This document shows, in pieces, positions 7,678-15,266 of a stretch of DNA of 30,356 nucleotides (its first letter is position 1; each line of letters begins with the position of its first letter). The stretch covers positions 1 to 30,356 of the forward strand of contig JAJRSY010000083.1 of NCBI GenBank assembly GCA_024278565.1, written 5' to 3'. This stretch comes from Bacteroidota bacterium (GTDB lineage Bacteria > Bacteroidota > Bacteroidia > Flavobacteriales > Flavobacteriaceae). The notes below the pieces were generated by a model. It saw nothing but the letters and a program-made list of their open reading frames with translations, had not been told where the DNA came from and ran no database searches. The position numbers were made by a program, and so were the translations under genes.

Positions 7678-8969
7678 TTTTGGATACTACAATTGTCATT
7701 ATCATCATATCTTTATTGCTTTCCGCCTTCTTTTCGGGTATGGAGATTGCCTATATATCTGCCAATAAGATCCATCTTGCAATAGAGAAAAAGAAAGGGG
7801 GGCTTCAAGCAAAAATACTCTCTTATCTTACCAAAAAACCATCAAAGTTCATTGCTACCATGTTGATTGGCAATAATATCGCTTTGGTTGTTTACGGGCT
7901 TTTTATGGGTGAGGCCTTAATGCACTGGTTCGAGGGCCTCACTGCTACATCAAATGGTTTTTTACGACTGCTTCTGACCGATTTCAGTTTGCTTTCGCAA
8001 ACAGTAATTTCGACCGTAGTTATTTTACTTACGGCCGAGTTCTTGCCCAAAGTGTTGTTTCAGATTTACTCTAATACCCTAATGAAAATACTGGCATTAC
8101 CAGCATATATCTTTTACGTATTGTTTTCGGTAATTTCTGATGTCATCATCAAAATTTCTGATTTTATTTTGAAAGCTTTCTTTAAAACCGATGGTGATGA
8201 GGTACAATTAGTTTTTAGCAAACTAGAGCTCGGAGATTATATTTCAGAACAAATGGAAGCCATTGAGGAAGAGGCCGAGGTAGATTCAGAAATTCAGATT
8301 TTTCAAAATGCACTTGAGTTTACGGGCGTAAAGGCAAGAGAGGTCATGGTGCCTCGAACTGAGATTACTGCCGTAGAATTGCATGAAACCCCCAAAAACC
8401 TCACGAAATTATTTACTGAAACCGGCTATTCGAAAATATTGATTTTTAAAGATACGGTTGATAATATCATTGGTTACGTTCATTCTTATGAATTGTTCAA
8501 AAAACCAAAAACCATAAAAAGTATATTACGCCCTATTGAGTTTGTGCCCGAGACTATGCTGGTACATGATATTTTGAAAGTGTTGACCAAAAAGCGAAAA
8601 AGCATGGCCGTGGTGCTAGACGAATATGGGGGTACATCAGGTATAATGACCATAGAAGATATTGTTGAGGAACTATTTGGTGAAATTGAGGACGAGCACG
8701 ATTCTTCAGATTTAATAGAAGATAAAATCGATGAGACCGTTTTCAAGCTTTCCGCTCGATTAGAGGTTGATTACCTGAATGAAACGTATAGAATTGAATT
8801 GCCAGAATCTGATGAATACGAAACCCTTGGCGGACTGATCGTTAATGAAACGGGCGAGATTCCTGAGCAAGATTCTGAGATTATTATTGAAAATTTCCGT
8901 TTTACCATTCTCGAGGTTTCAAGCACTAAGATCGATTTGGTCATGATGAATGTGCTTGAAAAAGAATAG
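7674..8969 (+). CDS. CNNM/CorC-HlyC family CBS-domain membrane protein
   Basis: A 431-residue protein in the usual three-part order. Residues about 1-195 form a DUF21/CNNM membrane domain with several helices (FFSGMEIAYISANK, LIGNNIALVVYGL, LTAEFLPKVLFQIYS). Residues about 215-330 hold two CBS repeats, including VKAREVMVPRTEI, the linker YVHSYELF and the second repeat MAVVLDEYGGTSGIMTIEDIVEELFGEI. Residues about 345-431 form the CorC_HlyC C-terminal domain (YETLGGLIVNETGEIPEQ). The family is linked to Mg2+/Co2+ efflux; gliding protein GldE is a paralogue but lies beside gldD, which is not seen here. The start overlaps the upstream small gene by ATGA. A large hairpin element lies 60 bp downstream. 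Confidence 0.92.
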   Translation: MILDTTIVIIIISLLLSAFFSGMEIAYISANKIHLAIEKKKGGLQAKILSYLTKKPSKFIATMLIGNNIALVVYGLFMGEALMHWFEGLTATSNGFLRLLLTDFSLLSQTVISTVVILLTAEFLPKVLFQIYSNTLMKILALPAYIFYVLFSVISDVIIKISDFILKAFFKTDGDEVQLVFSKLELGDYISEQMEAIEEEAEVDSEIQIFQNALEFTGVKAREVMVPRTEITAVELHETPKNLTKLFTETGYSKILIFKDTVDNIIGYVHSYELFKKPKTIKSILRPIEFVPETMLVHDILKVLTKKRKSMAVVLDEYGGTSGIMTIEDIVEELFGEIEDEHDSSDLIEDKIDETVFKLSARLEVDYLNETYRIELPESDEYETLGGLIVNETGEIPEQDSEIIIENFRFTILEVSSTKIDLVMMNVLEKE

Positions 8970-9011
8970 AAGATTAAGAGACTGTTTTGAAATATCTAGA
9001 TTATCTTCTTG

Positions 9012-9100
9012 TACACTCCTGCCAAATAGAAACCCGAAATTTCAACCTGCCTGCCGGCCAGGCAGGTTGAAATTTCGGGTTTTAAAGTGGCAGGAGTATA
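9012..9100. repeat. Inverted-repeat element copy 1 (CTCCTGCCA ends, 24-bp hairpin)
   Basis: Outer ends ACTCCTGCCA (9015-9024) and TGGCAGGAGT (9088-9097) are exact reverse complements. Inside, 9030-9053 and 9059-9082 form a perfect 24-bp stem with a 5-base loop, enclosing a CCTGCC palindrome (9046-9066). The left half, from CTCCTGCCAAAT through ACCCGAAATTTCAACC, recurs at 14616-14647. It lies between the CBS-domain gene and ppiD and could also act as a transcription terminator for the former. Confidence 0.75.
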
Positions 9101-9235
9101 TATTGCTTTTTAAGGATAAAGCGTTGTTCGCATCCAAAAACATTATGTTCAGCCTTCCAAATCCCATTCTTTAAAATCTTTATTAATTGAAAAGAAAGTG
9201 GTAATTTTGCCAACTGATTTTAAACACTCCGTATA

Positions 9236-11359
9236 ATGGCAATTTTAGAGAATATAAGAAAGAGAACCACCATTTTGATATTGATCATAGGTTTGGCGTT
9301 GTTCGCATTTGTAATATCAGGTGTTTTCACCAGTGGTAGTTTTGGTTCAGGTAGCAAGGTAGGTTCTACGGTAGCTGAAATAAACGGAAACGAGATATCG
9401 ATAGATGCCTTTAGACAAAAGGTAGAGGTCGCTACAAGAAGACAAGGGCCTACATCATCTTCAATGCAATTGGTGGATCAGGTTTGGAATCAAGAAGTGC
9501 GCAATTCAATTTTGGGCCAACAGTTTGAAGATTTGGGTATTGATATAGAGCAGGATCAAATCATGAATTATATAAAAAACATACCTTCTTACTCACAAAG
9601 TCCCCAGTTTTTAAACGAAAGCGGAGTTTTTGATGAGAATAAATTTAGAGAGTTCATTGCTGATATGAAGGTGAACAACCCTGCACAATATCAGCTTTGG
9701 TTGCAAGATGAAAAGAACATTGTTCAAAGTAGTAAAGAACAAACCTATTTTAATCTTGTAAAAGCAGGTATTGGGGCTACGTTAAAAGAAGGCGAGCTTG
9801 AATACAAACTTGCCAACAACAAAATCAACATCAAGTACATACGGGTGCCTTATGCTTCTATTTCAGATAGTTCGATTACGGTTACCAAGAGCGAGATTCA
9901 GTCGTATATCAATGCCCATAAAGACGATTTCAAACAAGAGAAATCAAGTGATATACAATTTGTATATTTTGAAGAAAAGCCATCAGCTGCTGATGAGACT
10001 GCGGTTAAAGAGAAAATCACCGGGCTACTGGGTAATTCTGTGGAGTACAACGCCCAATCAGACACGAACGATACCCTTGTAGGTTTTAGAAACACCAAAG
10101 ATGTAGCTGCCTTTTTAGAGCGTAATTCAGATATTCAGTTTGACACGCTGTTCAAGGTAAAAAAAGACCTTCCCCAGTTGTTTTCAGACACCTTAATGAC
10201 TTTAAAAGTGGGTAGCACCTACGGACCTTACCGAGATGGTGATTTTTACAAGGTATCGAAAATGGTGGCTAGAAAACAAAATGGGTCGGTAAAGGCAAGC
10301 CATATCCTTATAGGTTACGTAGGTGCTGAAAGAGCCAGCCCAGATGTAAAAAGAACCAAAGAGGAAGCTGAGAAAAAAGCGAATGAATTGCTTAAGGAAG
10401 CAAAGAAAAAGGAAACTGTTTTTGTAGAATTGGCGCGTGACAATTCTGACGGCCCTTCGGCTACAAATGGAGGCGACCTAGGATATTTTCAAGAAGGGAG
10501 AATGGTGCCTAAGTTCAACGATTTTGCCTTTGGCAATCCCGTTGGAACCATTGGTTTGGTTGAAACCGATTTTGGTTTTCATGTTATAAAAGTAGATGAT
10601 AAACAAGATATCGTTCAGATAGCAACCTTGGCCAGGGCTGTGGAAGCTTCCGAAGAAACGATCAATACCTTGTTCACCGATGCCACAAAATTTGAGATGG
10701 CCGCCGCATCAAGCGACAAAACTTTTACTGATTTGGCAAAAGAGAACGAATATGCAGTTAGATCCGTGAATAAGATAAAAGTGATGGATGAAAACCTACC
10801 CGGACTTTCATCACAGCGTAACATTGTGCAATGGGCGTTTACCGAAGATACCAAGGTAGGCGATATCAAACGTTTTAATATTAACAACGGTTATGCGGTA
10901 GCACAGCTGACGGCATCACACAAAGAAGGGTTAATGAGCGTTGAGGATGCATCTGCTATAGTGCTTCCTAAAATCAGGAAAGAACGAAAAGCTGCCCAGA
11001 TTATGGGCGAGCACAAGGGCAAATCAATGGAGGTGCTTGCCAAAGATACGGCCATACCCATGGCCAACGCATCGGTTTTGACGGTGAAATCACCCACAAT
11101 TCCAGGTGCGGGACGTGAACCAGTTGTGGTAGGTACTGCTTTTGCAATGGCAGAAGGTGAGACCTCTGGTTTGATTGAGGGCGAAACAGGAGTCTTTTTG
11201 GTTACCGTTACCAAAAAAGAAGAGGCTGCAAAATTAGATAATTATAGCACCTACGCCAATAACTTAAAATCTTCAAGCGCTTCAAAAGTGAACACGGCGG
11301 TATACAATGCCTTAAAAGAAGGTTCAGAAATAGAGGACAATAGGGCTGTTTTCTACTAA
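9236..11359 (+). CDS. PpiD/SurA-type peptidylprolyl isomerase
   Basis: A 707-residue foldase anchored in the inner membrane by one N-terminal helix (about residues 12-32, TTILILIIGLALFAFVISGV), with the rest in the periplasm. A SurA_N-type chaperone region follows (about 45-250: EINGNEISIDAFRQKV, then WNQEVRNSILGQQFEDLGI). A parvulin PPIC domain spans about 347-456 (VKASHILIGY, DNSDGPSATNGGDLGYF, VETDFGFHVIKV). A second, weaker PPIase-like segment lies towards the C-terminus. It should assist folding of outer-membrane and exported proteins, which fits the barrel and T9SS genes nearby. A TAATTTTG motif at 9202-9209 matches the flavobacterial -7 box 26 bp before ATG, but no well-spaced TTG is seen, so this promoter is only tentative. 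Confidence 0.92.
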   Translation: MAILENIRKRTTILILIIGLALFAFVISGVFTSGSFGSGSKVGSTVAEINGNEISIDAFRQKVEVATRRQGPTSSSMQLVDQVWNQEVRNSILGQQFEDLGIDIEQDQIMNYIKNIPSYSQSPQFLNESGVFDENKFREFIADMKVNNPAQYQLWLQDEKNIVQSSKEQTYFNLVKAGIGATLKEGELEYKLANNKINIKYIRVPYASISDSSITVTKSEIQSYINAHKDDFKQEKSSDIQFVYFEEKPSAADETAVKEKITGLLGNSVEYNAQSDTNDTLVGFRNTKDVAAFLERNSDIQFDTLFKVKKDLPQLFSDTLMTLKVGSTYGPYRDGDFYKVSKMVARKQNGSVKASHILIGYVGAERASPDVKRTKEEAEKKANELLKEAKKKETVFVELARDNSDGPSATNGGDLGYFQEGRMVPKFNDFAFGNPVGTIGLVETDFGFHVIKVDDKQDIVQIATLARAVEASEETINTLFTDATKFEMAAASSDKTFTDLAKENEYAVRSVNKIKVMDENLPGLSSQRNIVQWAFTEDTKVGDIKRFNINNGYAVAQLTASHKEGLMSVEDASAIVLPKIRKERKAAQIMGEHKGKSMEVLAKDTAIPMANASVLTVKSPTIPGAGREPVVVGTAFAMAEGETSGLIEGETGVFLVTVTKKEEAAKLDNYSTYANNLKSSSASKVNTAVYNALKEGSEIEDNRAVFY

Positions 11360-11714
11360 ATAAATTTTAAATCTGAATAAATTCCCCAATGGCTCTTTCT
11401 CGGGCCAGCCTGCTGGCTGGTGTTTCTATGGCTCTGCCTCGAGGATGGTCGGTTTTAATAATTTTTTTATTTGTTTTTTATTGTTGTCCGGTAAATTTTT
11501 TTAAAAGTTTTGGCAATACCTATTAATCAGTATCATTAATTTTGAATCGAAACTCAACACCTTGCCTTTAAAACTTGAGAGATAACTAAGAAGTCAGCTA
11601 GTAGTACTATTGTTTTCAAATAGTTGCAAAATAGTCTTACGTCTTATATCTAATAGCGCAGCGGTCTTATGTCCCTGCCTGCCTACAGGTTTAACCGGAC
11701 AGTACTGTTTGTTT
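11360..11714. other. Convergent spacer with degenerate palindromes, no gene seen
   Basis: This 355-bp gap separates the converging ppiD-like and GYDIA kinase genes. It holds a direct repeat of ATGGCTCT (about 11390 and 11429), a near-palindrome CCAGCCTGCTGGCTGG (about 11405-11420), an A/T-rich tract and a degenerate CCTGCCTGCCTACAGG palindrome (about 11675). I see no open frame worth calling and no strong terminator. Confidence 0.6.
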
Positions 11715-12626
11715 TTATAAGACCATCCCATTGTACGGTATGATGGTATGAAATCCTTTTTTCATAAAATAGTGGGGTGTATGTTCGTTGCCAGTTGCAA
11801 GAAAGAAATCACCTCCCCAAGCCCCTAAGCTTTTGATAGCTCCATCATAATCACTGAAAAATACATCTTTTAACTTGGGCATGTCCAGTACATTTGAGAG
11901 CAGGGCTTCATGTTCATTCATCAACTCCTCAAAAACGACTATATTTTGGCATAAGCACATTTTAGAAGTGATTGCTGATAGATTTGCCGCCAGTTGTGTT
12001 TTGTCGAAATCTCTATTTCTGTATTGGGCGATACTCTCTTGGCTATTTTGTTTTTTGTTGAGGTAGACAAGATACAGTTCGTTTTTGAAAGAGGGATTGA
12101 AATCGACCTCTTTGACTATGGGCTGTTTATTTTCAAGACAGAATAAAATGGGCTTGTTATGTTGTGCACAGGCAATATCATAACCACTACCGCCAAAGGT
12201 CGATGCTAAAAGATGGAAGGCATTTACATTGGCCCAATTGGCAATATTGTTGATCAGTGTAGAGGATGAACCCAAGCCCCAATCTCTTGGAAAGGTCAAT
12301 TTCGTTTCCACTACGTAGCCCTTATGTTCTTTTAAAAAATCAGAATTTAAACGTTGCGCCCCTAAAATAATTTTTAAAAGTCTTTTTGAAACGTCTTTGT
12401 CAGAACTTGAAATTTCTTGAAGTGAATCTTTATTATAGCTTCCGGTAAACCAAATAGTGCCTTTTTCATCGAGGCTTTTCCATGAGAGTAATGGAGAATC
12501 GTTTTTCGAGACCTTTAGGTGCTGGCCGTACTTTGTGGGTATCGCCAAACCTGAAGCGCCGTCAAGAATGGCGTATTCCCCTGAGAGCAATAATTTTCCG
12601 TTGCTGTAAAATTTTTTCGATTTCAT
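11715..12626 (-). CDS. GYDIA family GHMP kinase
   Basis: A 303-residue GHMP-superfamily kinase. The N-terminus has the sugar/mevalonate-kinase start (FYSNGKLLLSGEYAILDGA). The ATP-binding loop is DWGLGSSSTLINNIA (about residues 115-130), and the family signature GSGYDIACAQH follows (about 148-158). In Bacteroidota this family sits beside HMG-CoA reductase and is presumed to perform a mevalonate-pathway phosphorylation; the exact substrate is not settled from sequence. The gene is last in a minus-strand cluster: HMG-CoA reductase, DUF433, DUF5615, kinase. Its ATG (12626-12624) overlaps the DUF5615 stop as ATGA, so its translation is coupled to the inserted toxin-like gene. Length and motifs look intact. 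Confidence 0.92.
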   Translation of the reverse strand: MKSKKFYSNGKLLLSGEYAILDGASGLAIPTKYGQHLKVSKNDSPLLSWKSLDEKGTIWFTGSYNKDSLQEISSSDKDVSKRLLKIILGAQRLNSDFLKEHKGYVVETKLTFPRDWGLGSSSTLINNIANWANVNAFHLLASTFGGSGYDIACAQHNKPILFCLENKQPIVKEVDFNPSFKNELYLVYLNKKQNSQESIAQYRNRDFDKTQLAANLSAITSKMCLCQNIVVFEELMNEHEALLSNVLDMPKLKDVFFSDYDGAIKSLGAWGGDFFLATGNEHTPHYFMKKGFHTIIPYNGMVL

Positions 12627-12964
12627 TTCTCAACAAGAATCTGTAGAACTTCGGCGGCATTGTCTTTTAGAAAGTCCCGTATGAGAGATTTGCGCTCAAA
12701 AAACAGATTGACCAGATTGTTAGTGGTCATATTCCCTGTTCTCATCCAAATTATTTTAGGAGGACTTCCATACAAAGTATTAAGGTCTATAAAATCTCCA
12801 TCGAAGGATACAATTGTAAAATCATTTTCTTTAGCAAAGATCCAAATTTCTAAATCTGTGGTATTTGTTAAGTCAAGTGTCTCGATATGATTGGATAATG
12901 GAAAGGCGTCATGTATTTTTTTTACAAGTCTATATGAGATGTTTTGGTCAAAAAGTAATTTCAA
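12623..12964 (-). CDS. DUF5615 PIN-like protein, putative toxin
   Basis: A 113-residue protein matching the DUF5615 (Mut7-C/PIN-like) family: N-terminal MKLLFDQNISYRLV, central DLEIWIFAKENDFTIVSFDGDF, and PPKIIWMRTGNMTTNNL. The acidic residues in FDQN, TTDLE and FDGDF are where PIN-like nucleases bind metal. Such proteins are commonly paired with DUF433 proteins and predicted to be RNase toxins; activity is inferred, not shown. The start is TTG at 12964, overlapping the DUF433 stop as TTGA. The stop overlaps the GYDIA kinase start as ATGA. Both joins are 4 bases, so the three genes form one translational chain. A weak TTG start would lower toxin level relative to antitoxin. Confidence 0.85.
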   Translation of the reverse strand: MKLLFDQNISYRLVKKIHDAFPLSNHIETLDLTNTTDLEIWIFAKENDFTIVSFDGDFIDLNTLYGSPPKIIWMRTGNMTTNNLVNLFFERKSLIRDFLKDNAAEVLQILVEK

Positions 12965-13185
12965 GAAGTGATGTTTATTTTATATTCCCGAGTAGCGGCA
13001 TACGCTAAACACGCATTTATTTGTTCTTCATTAGGTGCTGGAAAATCAAGGATTATTTCTTTTTTGCTCATTCCATTGGCCATCCAATTCAGGACATCAT
13101 ATACAGAAATTCGAGTACCTTTAATTATAGGTTTCCCAAATCTTTTAGAAGGGTTTATTTCGATATATTTTGCTATTTGTTGCAT
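12961..13185 (-). CDS. DUF433 protein, putative antitoxin
   Basis: A 74-residue protein of the DUF433 family: YIEINPSKRFGKPIIKGTRISVYDVLNWMANGMSKKEI is the recognisable core (GKP-I-KGTRI-V-VL), a small helix-turn-helix-like fold usually encoded just before DUF5615. It probably neutralises the DUF5615 partner and may bind DNA as an autoregulator. The start is placed at the ATG at 13185 because the family begins at this point; the frame is open for 45 more codons upstream, but that sequence overlaps the HMG-CoA reductase end and is not family-like. The gene begins 64 bp after the reductase stop. Confidence 0.83.
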   Translation of the reverse strand: MQQIAKYIEINPSKRFGKPIIKGTRISVYDVLNWMANGMSKKEIILDFPAPNEEQINACLAYAATREYKINITS

Positions 13186-13249
13186 ATTTTTTGGTAACGT
13201 ATTGAAGTAAAGGTACAAAAATGTAAGATAGCTATCACCGAAAAACGTT

Positions 13250-14026
13250 CTAACGAATTTTCCTTTTAGCTTTTCGCAATTCGTCAAACGCAGCTGTAAC
13301 CGCACTATGGGTAGCTGCATTTTTTTTGAAATGCTCGATCAAGGATACTTTTTCTTGTTCGGTCGCCCCAAGTTGGTTTAAGATATTGAGCAGGTGCATT
13401 TTCATATGTCCTTCTTGAATACCAGTAGTCACCAGTGATTGAAGTGCCGCAAAGTTTTGGGCGAGTCCGGCTACGGCCACGATTTGCATCAATTCTCGAG
13501 CTGAGGGTTTGTACAGTATTTCCAAGGCCAATTTTGCTAGGGGGTGCAGGTTTGTCAATCCGCCTACAGTGCCTAGGGCTAAGGGCAGTTCGATCCAAAA
13601 CCTGAAAATACCCTTGTCAATGCTGATATTGGTTAGGCTCGTGTACGAGCCATCTTTGGCGGCATAAGCATGTACGCCTGCCTCTACAGCCCTAAAATCG
13701 TTTCCTGTGGCCAAGACCACGGCGTCGACCCCGTTCATAATACCCTTATTATGGGTGACCGCTCTATGCGGTTCTATATTAGCTATATTGACCGCCTGTG
13801 CCATTTTTTCAGCAAACATCTTGGCATCGTTCTTGTCACTCATCAATTCTTCAATTGGGCAGCTCACTTCTGCACGCACCAAACAGTTCGGTACGTAATT
13901 GCTGAGAATGCTCATGACGATTTCAATATTTTTTTCATTGCTTGAAAAGCCTGAGAAAAGCTTCGCCTCGTTTTTAAGGATCTTTGCTAGCTGCTCTAAA
14001 CACGAGTTGATGAAATTGGCGCCCAT
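13250..14026 (-). CDS. C-terminal fragment of HMG-CoA reductase
   Basis: 258 residues starting MGANFINSCLEQ, 33 bp after the internal TAG and in the same frame. It carries catalytic Lys94 (HNKGIMNG), Asp110 (GNDFRA) and His207 (EGHM) in fragment numbering. The ATG is the Met of the conserved DAMGAN motif, so its use as a start would be by reinitiation; no separate promoter is evident. The break falls near the return from the small to the large domain, where a two-chain enzyme is at least imaginable. Confidence 0.65.
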   Translation of the reverse strand: MGANFINSCLEQLAKILKNEAKLFSGFSSNEKNIEIVMSILSNYVPNCLVRAEVSCPIEELMSDKNDAKMFAEKMAQAVNIANIEPHRAVTHNKGIMNGVDAVVLATGNDFRAVEAGVHAYAAKDGSYTSLTNISIDKGIFRFWIELPLALGTVGGLTNLHPLAKLALEILYKPSARELMQIVAVAGLAQNFAALQSLVTTGIQEGHMKMHLLNILNQLGATEQEKVSLIEHFKKNAATHSAVTAAFDELRKAKRKIR

Positions 14027-14059
14027 TGCGTCTAAGGTCTCAAAGGTGCAATGCAGTTG

Positions 14060-14581
14060 CTAATAATCTTTCAATTGTGCCGTCTTGTTTCTCAACTCAA
14101 TGTCTACAATGCCGCCACCACGTTTGTTCATGTTTTTGGTAATGCCCAAAGCATCAGAAATCAATTTGGGTTTAACGGTTTTGAAAAATTCTTCCAGTTT
14201 GTCAAAATCACCTTTGAAGATAAAATGAACCTGCCCTATTTTTTCAGTACCCAAAACCGTGGTTTTGAATCCGCCACGTTTCAACCAAAATTTGGCCGAC
14301 TTGCTGGCCGCTGCAACTACTGAGCTTTCTTCAACGGCCATGGGTATGGCATACAGTTTTCCGTCAATCAAGAAATTAGGGGCAATGCCCAAGGGCAGAT
14401 AATAATTGGTGATCGTATTTTCAATGAATTCATCGTGCAGTTTTTGCACATCGGCATTCGTATTCCAGTAGCTTTTTAGGATTTTTTTGGTTGCCTCGGG
14501 ATCACTCGTATAGCTCAGGGCGATCCAGTCTATTTTCTCTTCTTTGGTAAGTTTTGAAAATCCTTCAATGGGCGCAATCAT
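14060..14581 (-). CDS. N-terminal fragment of HMG-CoA reductase
   Basis: 173 residues from MIAPIEGFSKL to LKDY, ending at the internal TAG. It carries the substrate-binding start of the large domain, the catalytic Glu region (VEESSVVAAAS) and most of the small nucleotide-binding domain (GQVHFIFKGDFDKLEEFF, SDALGITKNMNKRGGG). It lacks the Lys, Asp and His needed for catalysis. ATG at 14581 gives the family's usual N-terminus. Confidence 0.7.
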   Translation of the reverse strand: MIAPIEGFSKLTKEEKIDWIALSYTSDPEATKKILKSYWNTNADVQKLHDEFIENTITNYYLPLGIAPNFLIDGKLYAIPMAVEESSVVAAASKSAKFWLKRGGFKTTVLGTEKIGQVHFIFKGDFDKLEEFFKTVKPKLISDALGITKNMNKRGGGIVDIELRNKTAQLKDY

Positions 14582-14610
14582 GTAGCTATTGATTTGTTCG
14601 GTAAAGATAC

Positions 14611-14725
14611 ATATACTCCTGCCAAATGGAAACCCGAAATTTCAACCTGCCTGCCGGCAGGCAGGTTGGTATGAGAAAAACCCCCTGCCTAGATTCTCCC
14701 GAATTTACATTTGGCAGGAGTATAT
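14611..14725. repeat. Inverted-repeat element copy 2 (18-bp terminal repeats)
   Basis: ATATACTCCTGCCAAATG at 14611-14628 recurs as an exact reverse complement at 14708-14725. The left arm continues with the same ACCCGAAATTTCAACC and CCTGCCTGCCGGCAGGCAGG sequence (palindrome 14646-14665) found in the element at 9012-9100, but here the right arm has diverged. It is about 115 bp, non-coding, and lies in the HMG-CoA reductase upstream region, where it may supply or disturb the promoter. Confidence 0.75.
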
Positions 14726-14854
14726 ATTCAAAAGATGGATTCAAAGAGTAAATACCGGAGGTATTTGGTGGAATTCCAACTCTTTTTTACTTTAAATCGA
14801 TATTTTTTGTAGAATTATCACTAAACTTGAAGAGATTTAAGGTACTACTGCGAA

Positions 14855-14875
14855 CCAGCCTGCCGGGCGGGCAGG
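14855..14875. repeat. CCTGCC-type palindrome, degenerate copy
   Basis: An imperfect version of the CCTGCCTGCCGGCAGGCAGG palindrome (CCAGCCTGCCGG followed by GCGGGCAGG), lying alone in the spacer upstream of the S9 peptidase. Confidence 0.6.
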
Positions 14876-14944
14876 TTTAGTGGAAGATTTATATCAGTTC
14901 AAAATGAATGAATGTATGAATGCTTTAATGTGTGAATAAAATAG

Positions 14945-15084
14945 GGCTCTAGTTTAATTTAGCGTTGATATTTGTAAACAAAGTCGATTGTTCTGTTTTA
15001 TTGGATGTAATTTTTAATATCGAGTAACCCCGAAGCCTTTAAAATTAGGCAATGCGAATGTAATAGCTATTTTAAACTAGAGCC
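14945..15084. repeat. 140-bp block with 13-bp inverted ends
   Basis: GGCTCTAGTTTAA at 14945-14957 is the exact reverse complement of TTAAACTAGAGCC at 15072-15084, and flanking bases also partly match (AAAATAG and CTAAAAT). The interior is AT-rich with no open frame. It could be a small mobile element or a hairpin former. Confidence 0.45.
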
Positions 15085-15139
15085 TAAAATAGTCTTATTT
15101 ACTTGTATATCAGTCTATTGCTTATTTGTATTATTTAAG

Positions 15140-15164
15140 CCTGCCCGTGCCGTTCAGGCGGGCA
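15140..15164. repeat. CCTGCC-type palindrome, degenerate copy
   Basis: GCCTGCCCG and CAGGCGGGC flank a short centre (TGCCGTT), forming an imperfect version of the palindrome family found in most gene-free gaps of this window. Confidence 0.5.
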
Positions 15165-15266
15165 TTCACCCATTGTTTTTTAAGATGTTCAAAACTAAAA
15201 ATATGATCTTACCCACACAAATAGTAGTAGAACCAGATTTAAAGTGCAAATTCAAACTGTTTATTT

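Larger units (their letters stand above)
13250..14581 (-). pseudogene. Class II HMG-CoA reductase interrupted by an in-frame TAG
   Basis: One continuous frame of 443 codons plus stop, the usual length of class II (bacterial) HMG-CoA reductase, which catalyses HMG-CoA to mevalonate or the reverse. It is broken by TAG at 14062-14060 (codon 174). After the TAG the frame continues at once with conserved-looking QLHCTFETLDAMGANFINS, so there is no frameshift. Catalytic residues are all present: Glu in MAVEESSVV (codons 84-85), Lys in HNKGIMNG, Asp in ATGNDFRA, His in EGHMKM. The preceding codons GAT TAT suggest the TAG replaced a Tyr or Gln codon by one base. Explanations: a true nonsense mutation, a sequencing error, readthrough, or a split enzyme made by reinitiation at ATG 14026. 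Other genes in the window end in TAG, so general TAG reassignment is unlikely. Confidence 0.85.
14582..15266. other. Divergent spacer rich in repeats, no gene seen
   Basis: This 685-bp region separates the minus-strand HMG-CoA reductase from the plus-strand S9 peptidase. It holds the 115-bp element at 14611-14725, two palindromes (14855-14875, 15140-15164) and a further inverted-repeat block (14945-15084). Promoters for both neighbours must lie here, but I find no clean TTG-N19-TAnnTTTG pair. The open frame at 14589-14795 runs through the repeat and is not a gene. Confidence 0.6.

Noticed and set aside
8950..9174. 74-codon plus-strand frame after the CBS-domain gene
   Set aside because: It overlaps the end of that gene and reads through the hairpin element at 9012-9100; the Cys/Pro/Arg-rich product reflects the palindrome.
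13186..13320. Longer N-terminus for the DUF433 protein
   Set aside because: The extra 45 codons overlap the HMG-CoA reductase coding end in another frame and do not match the family, which begins near the ATG at 13185.
14060..14062. General reassignment of TAG as a sense codon
   Set aside because: Other genes in the window, such as the POT transporter, the CBS-domain protein and the small membrane protein at 26563, end normally at TAG.
14589..14795. 68-codon plus-strand frame upstream of HMG-CoA reductase
   Set aside because: It runs through the 115-bp repeat element and shares its sequence with the false frame at 8950-9174.
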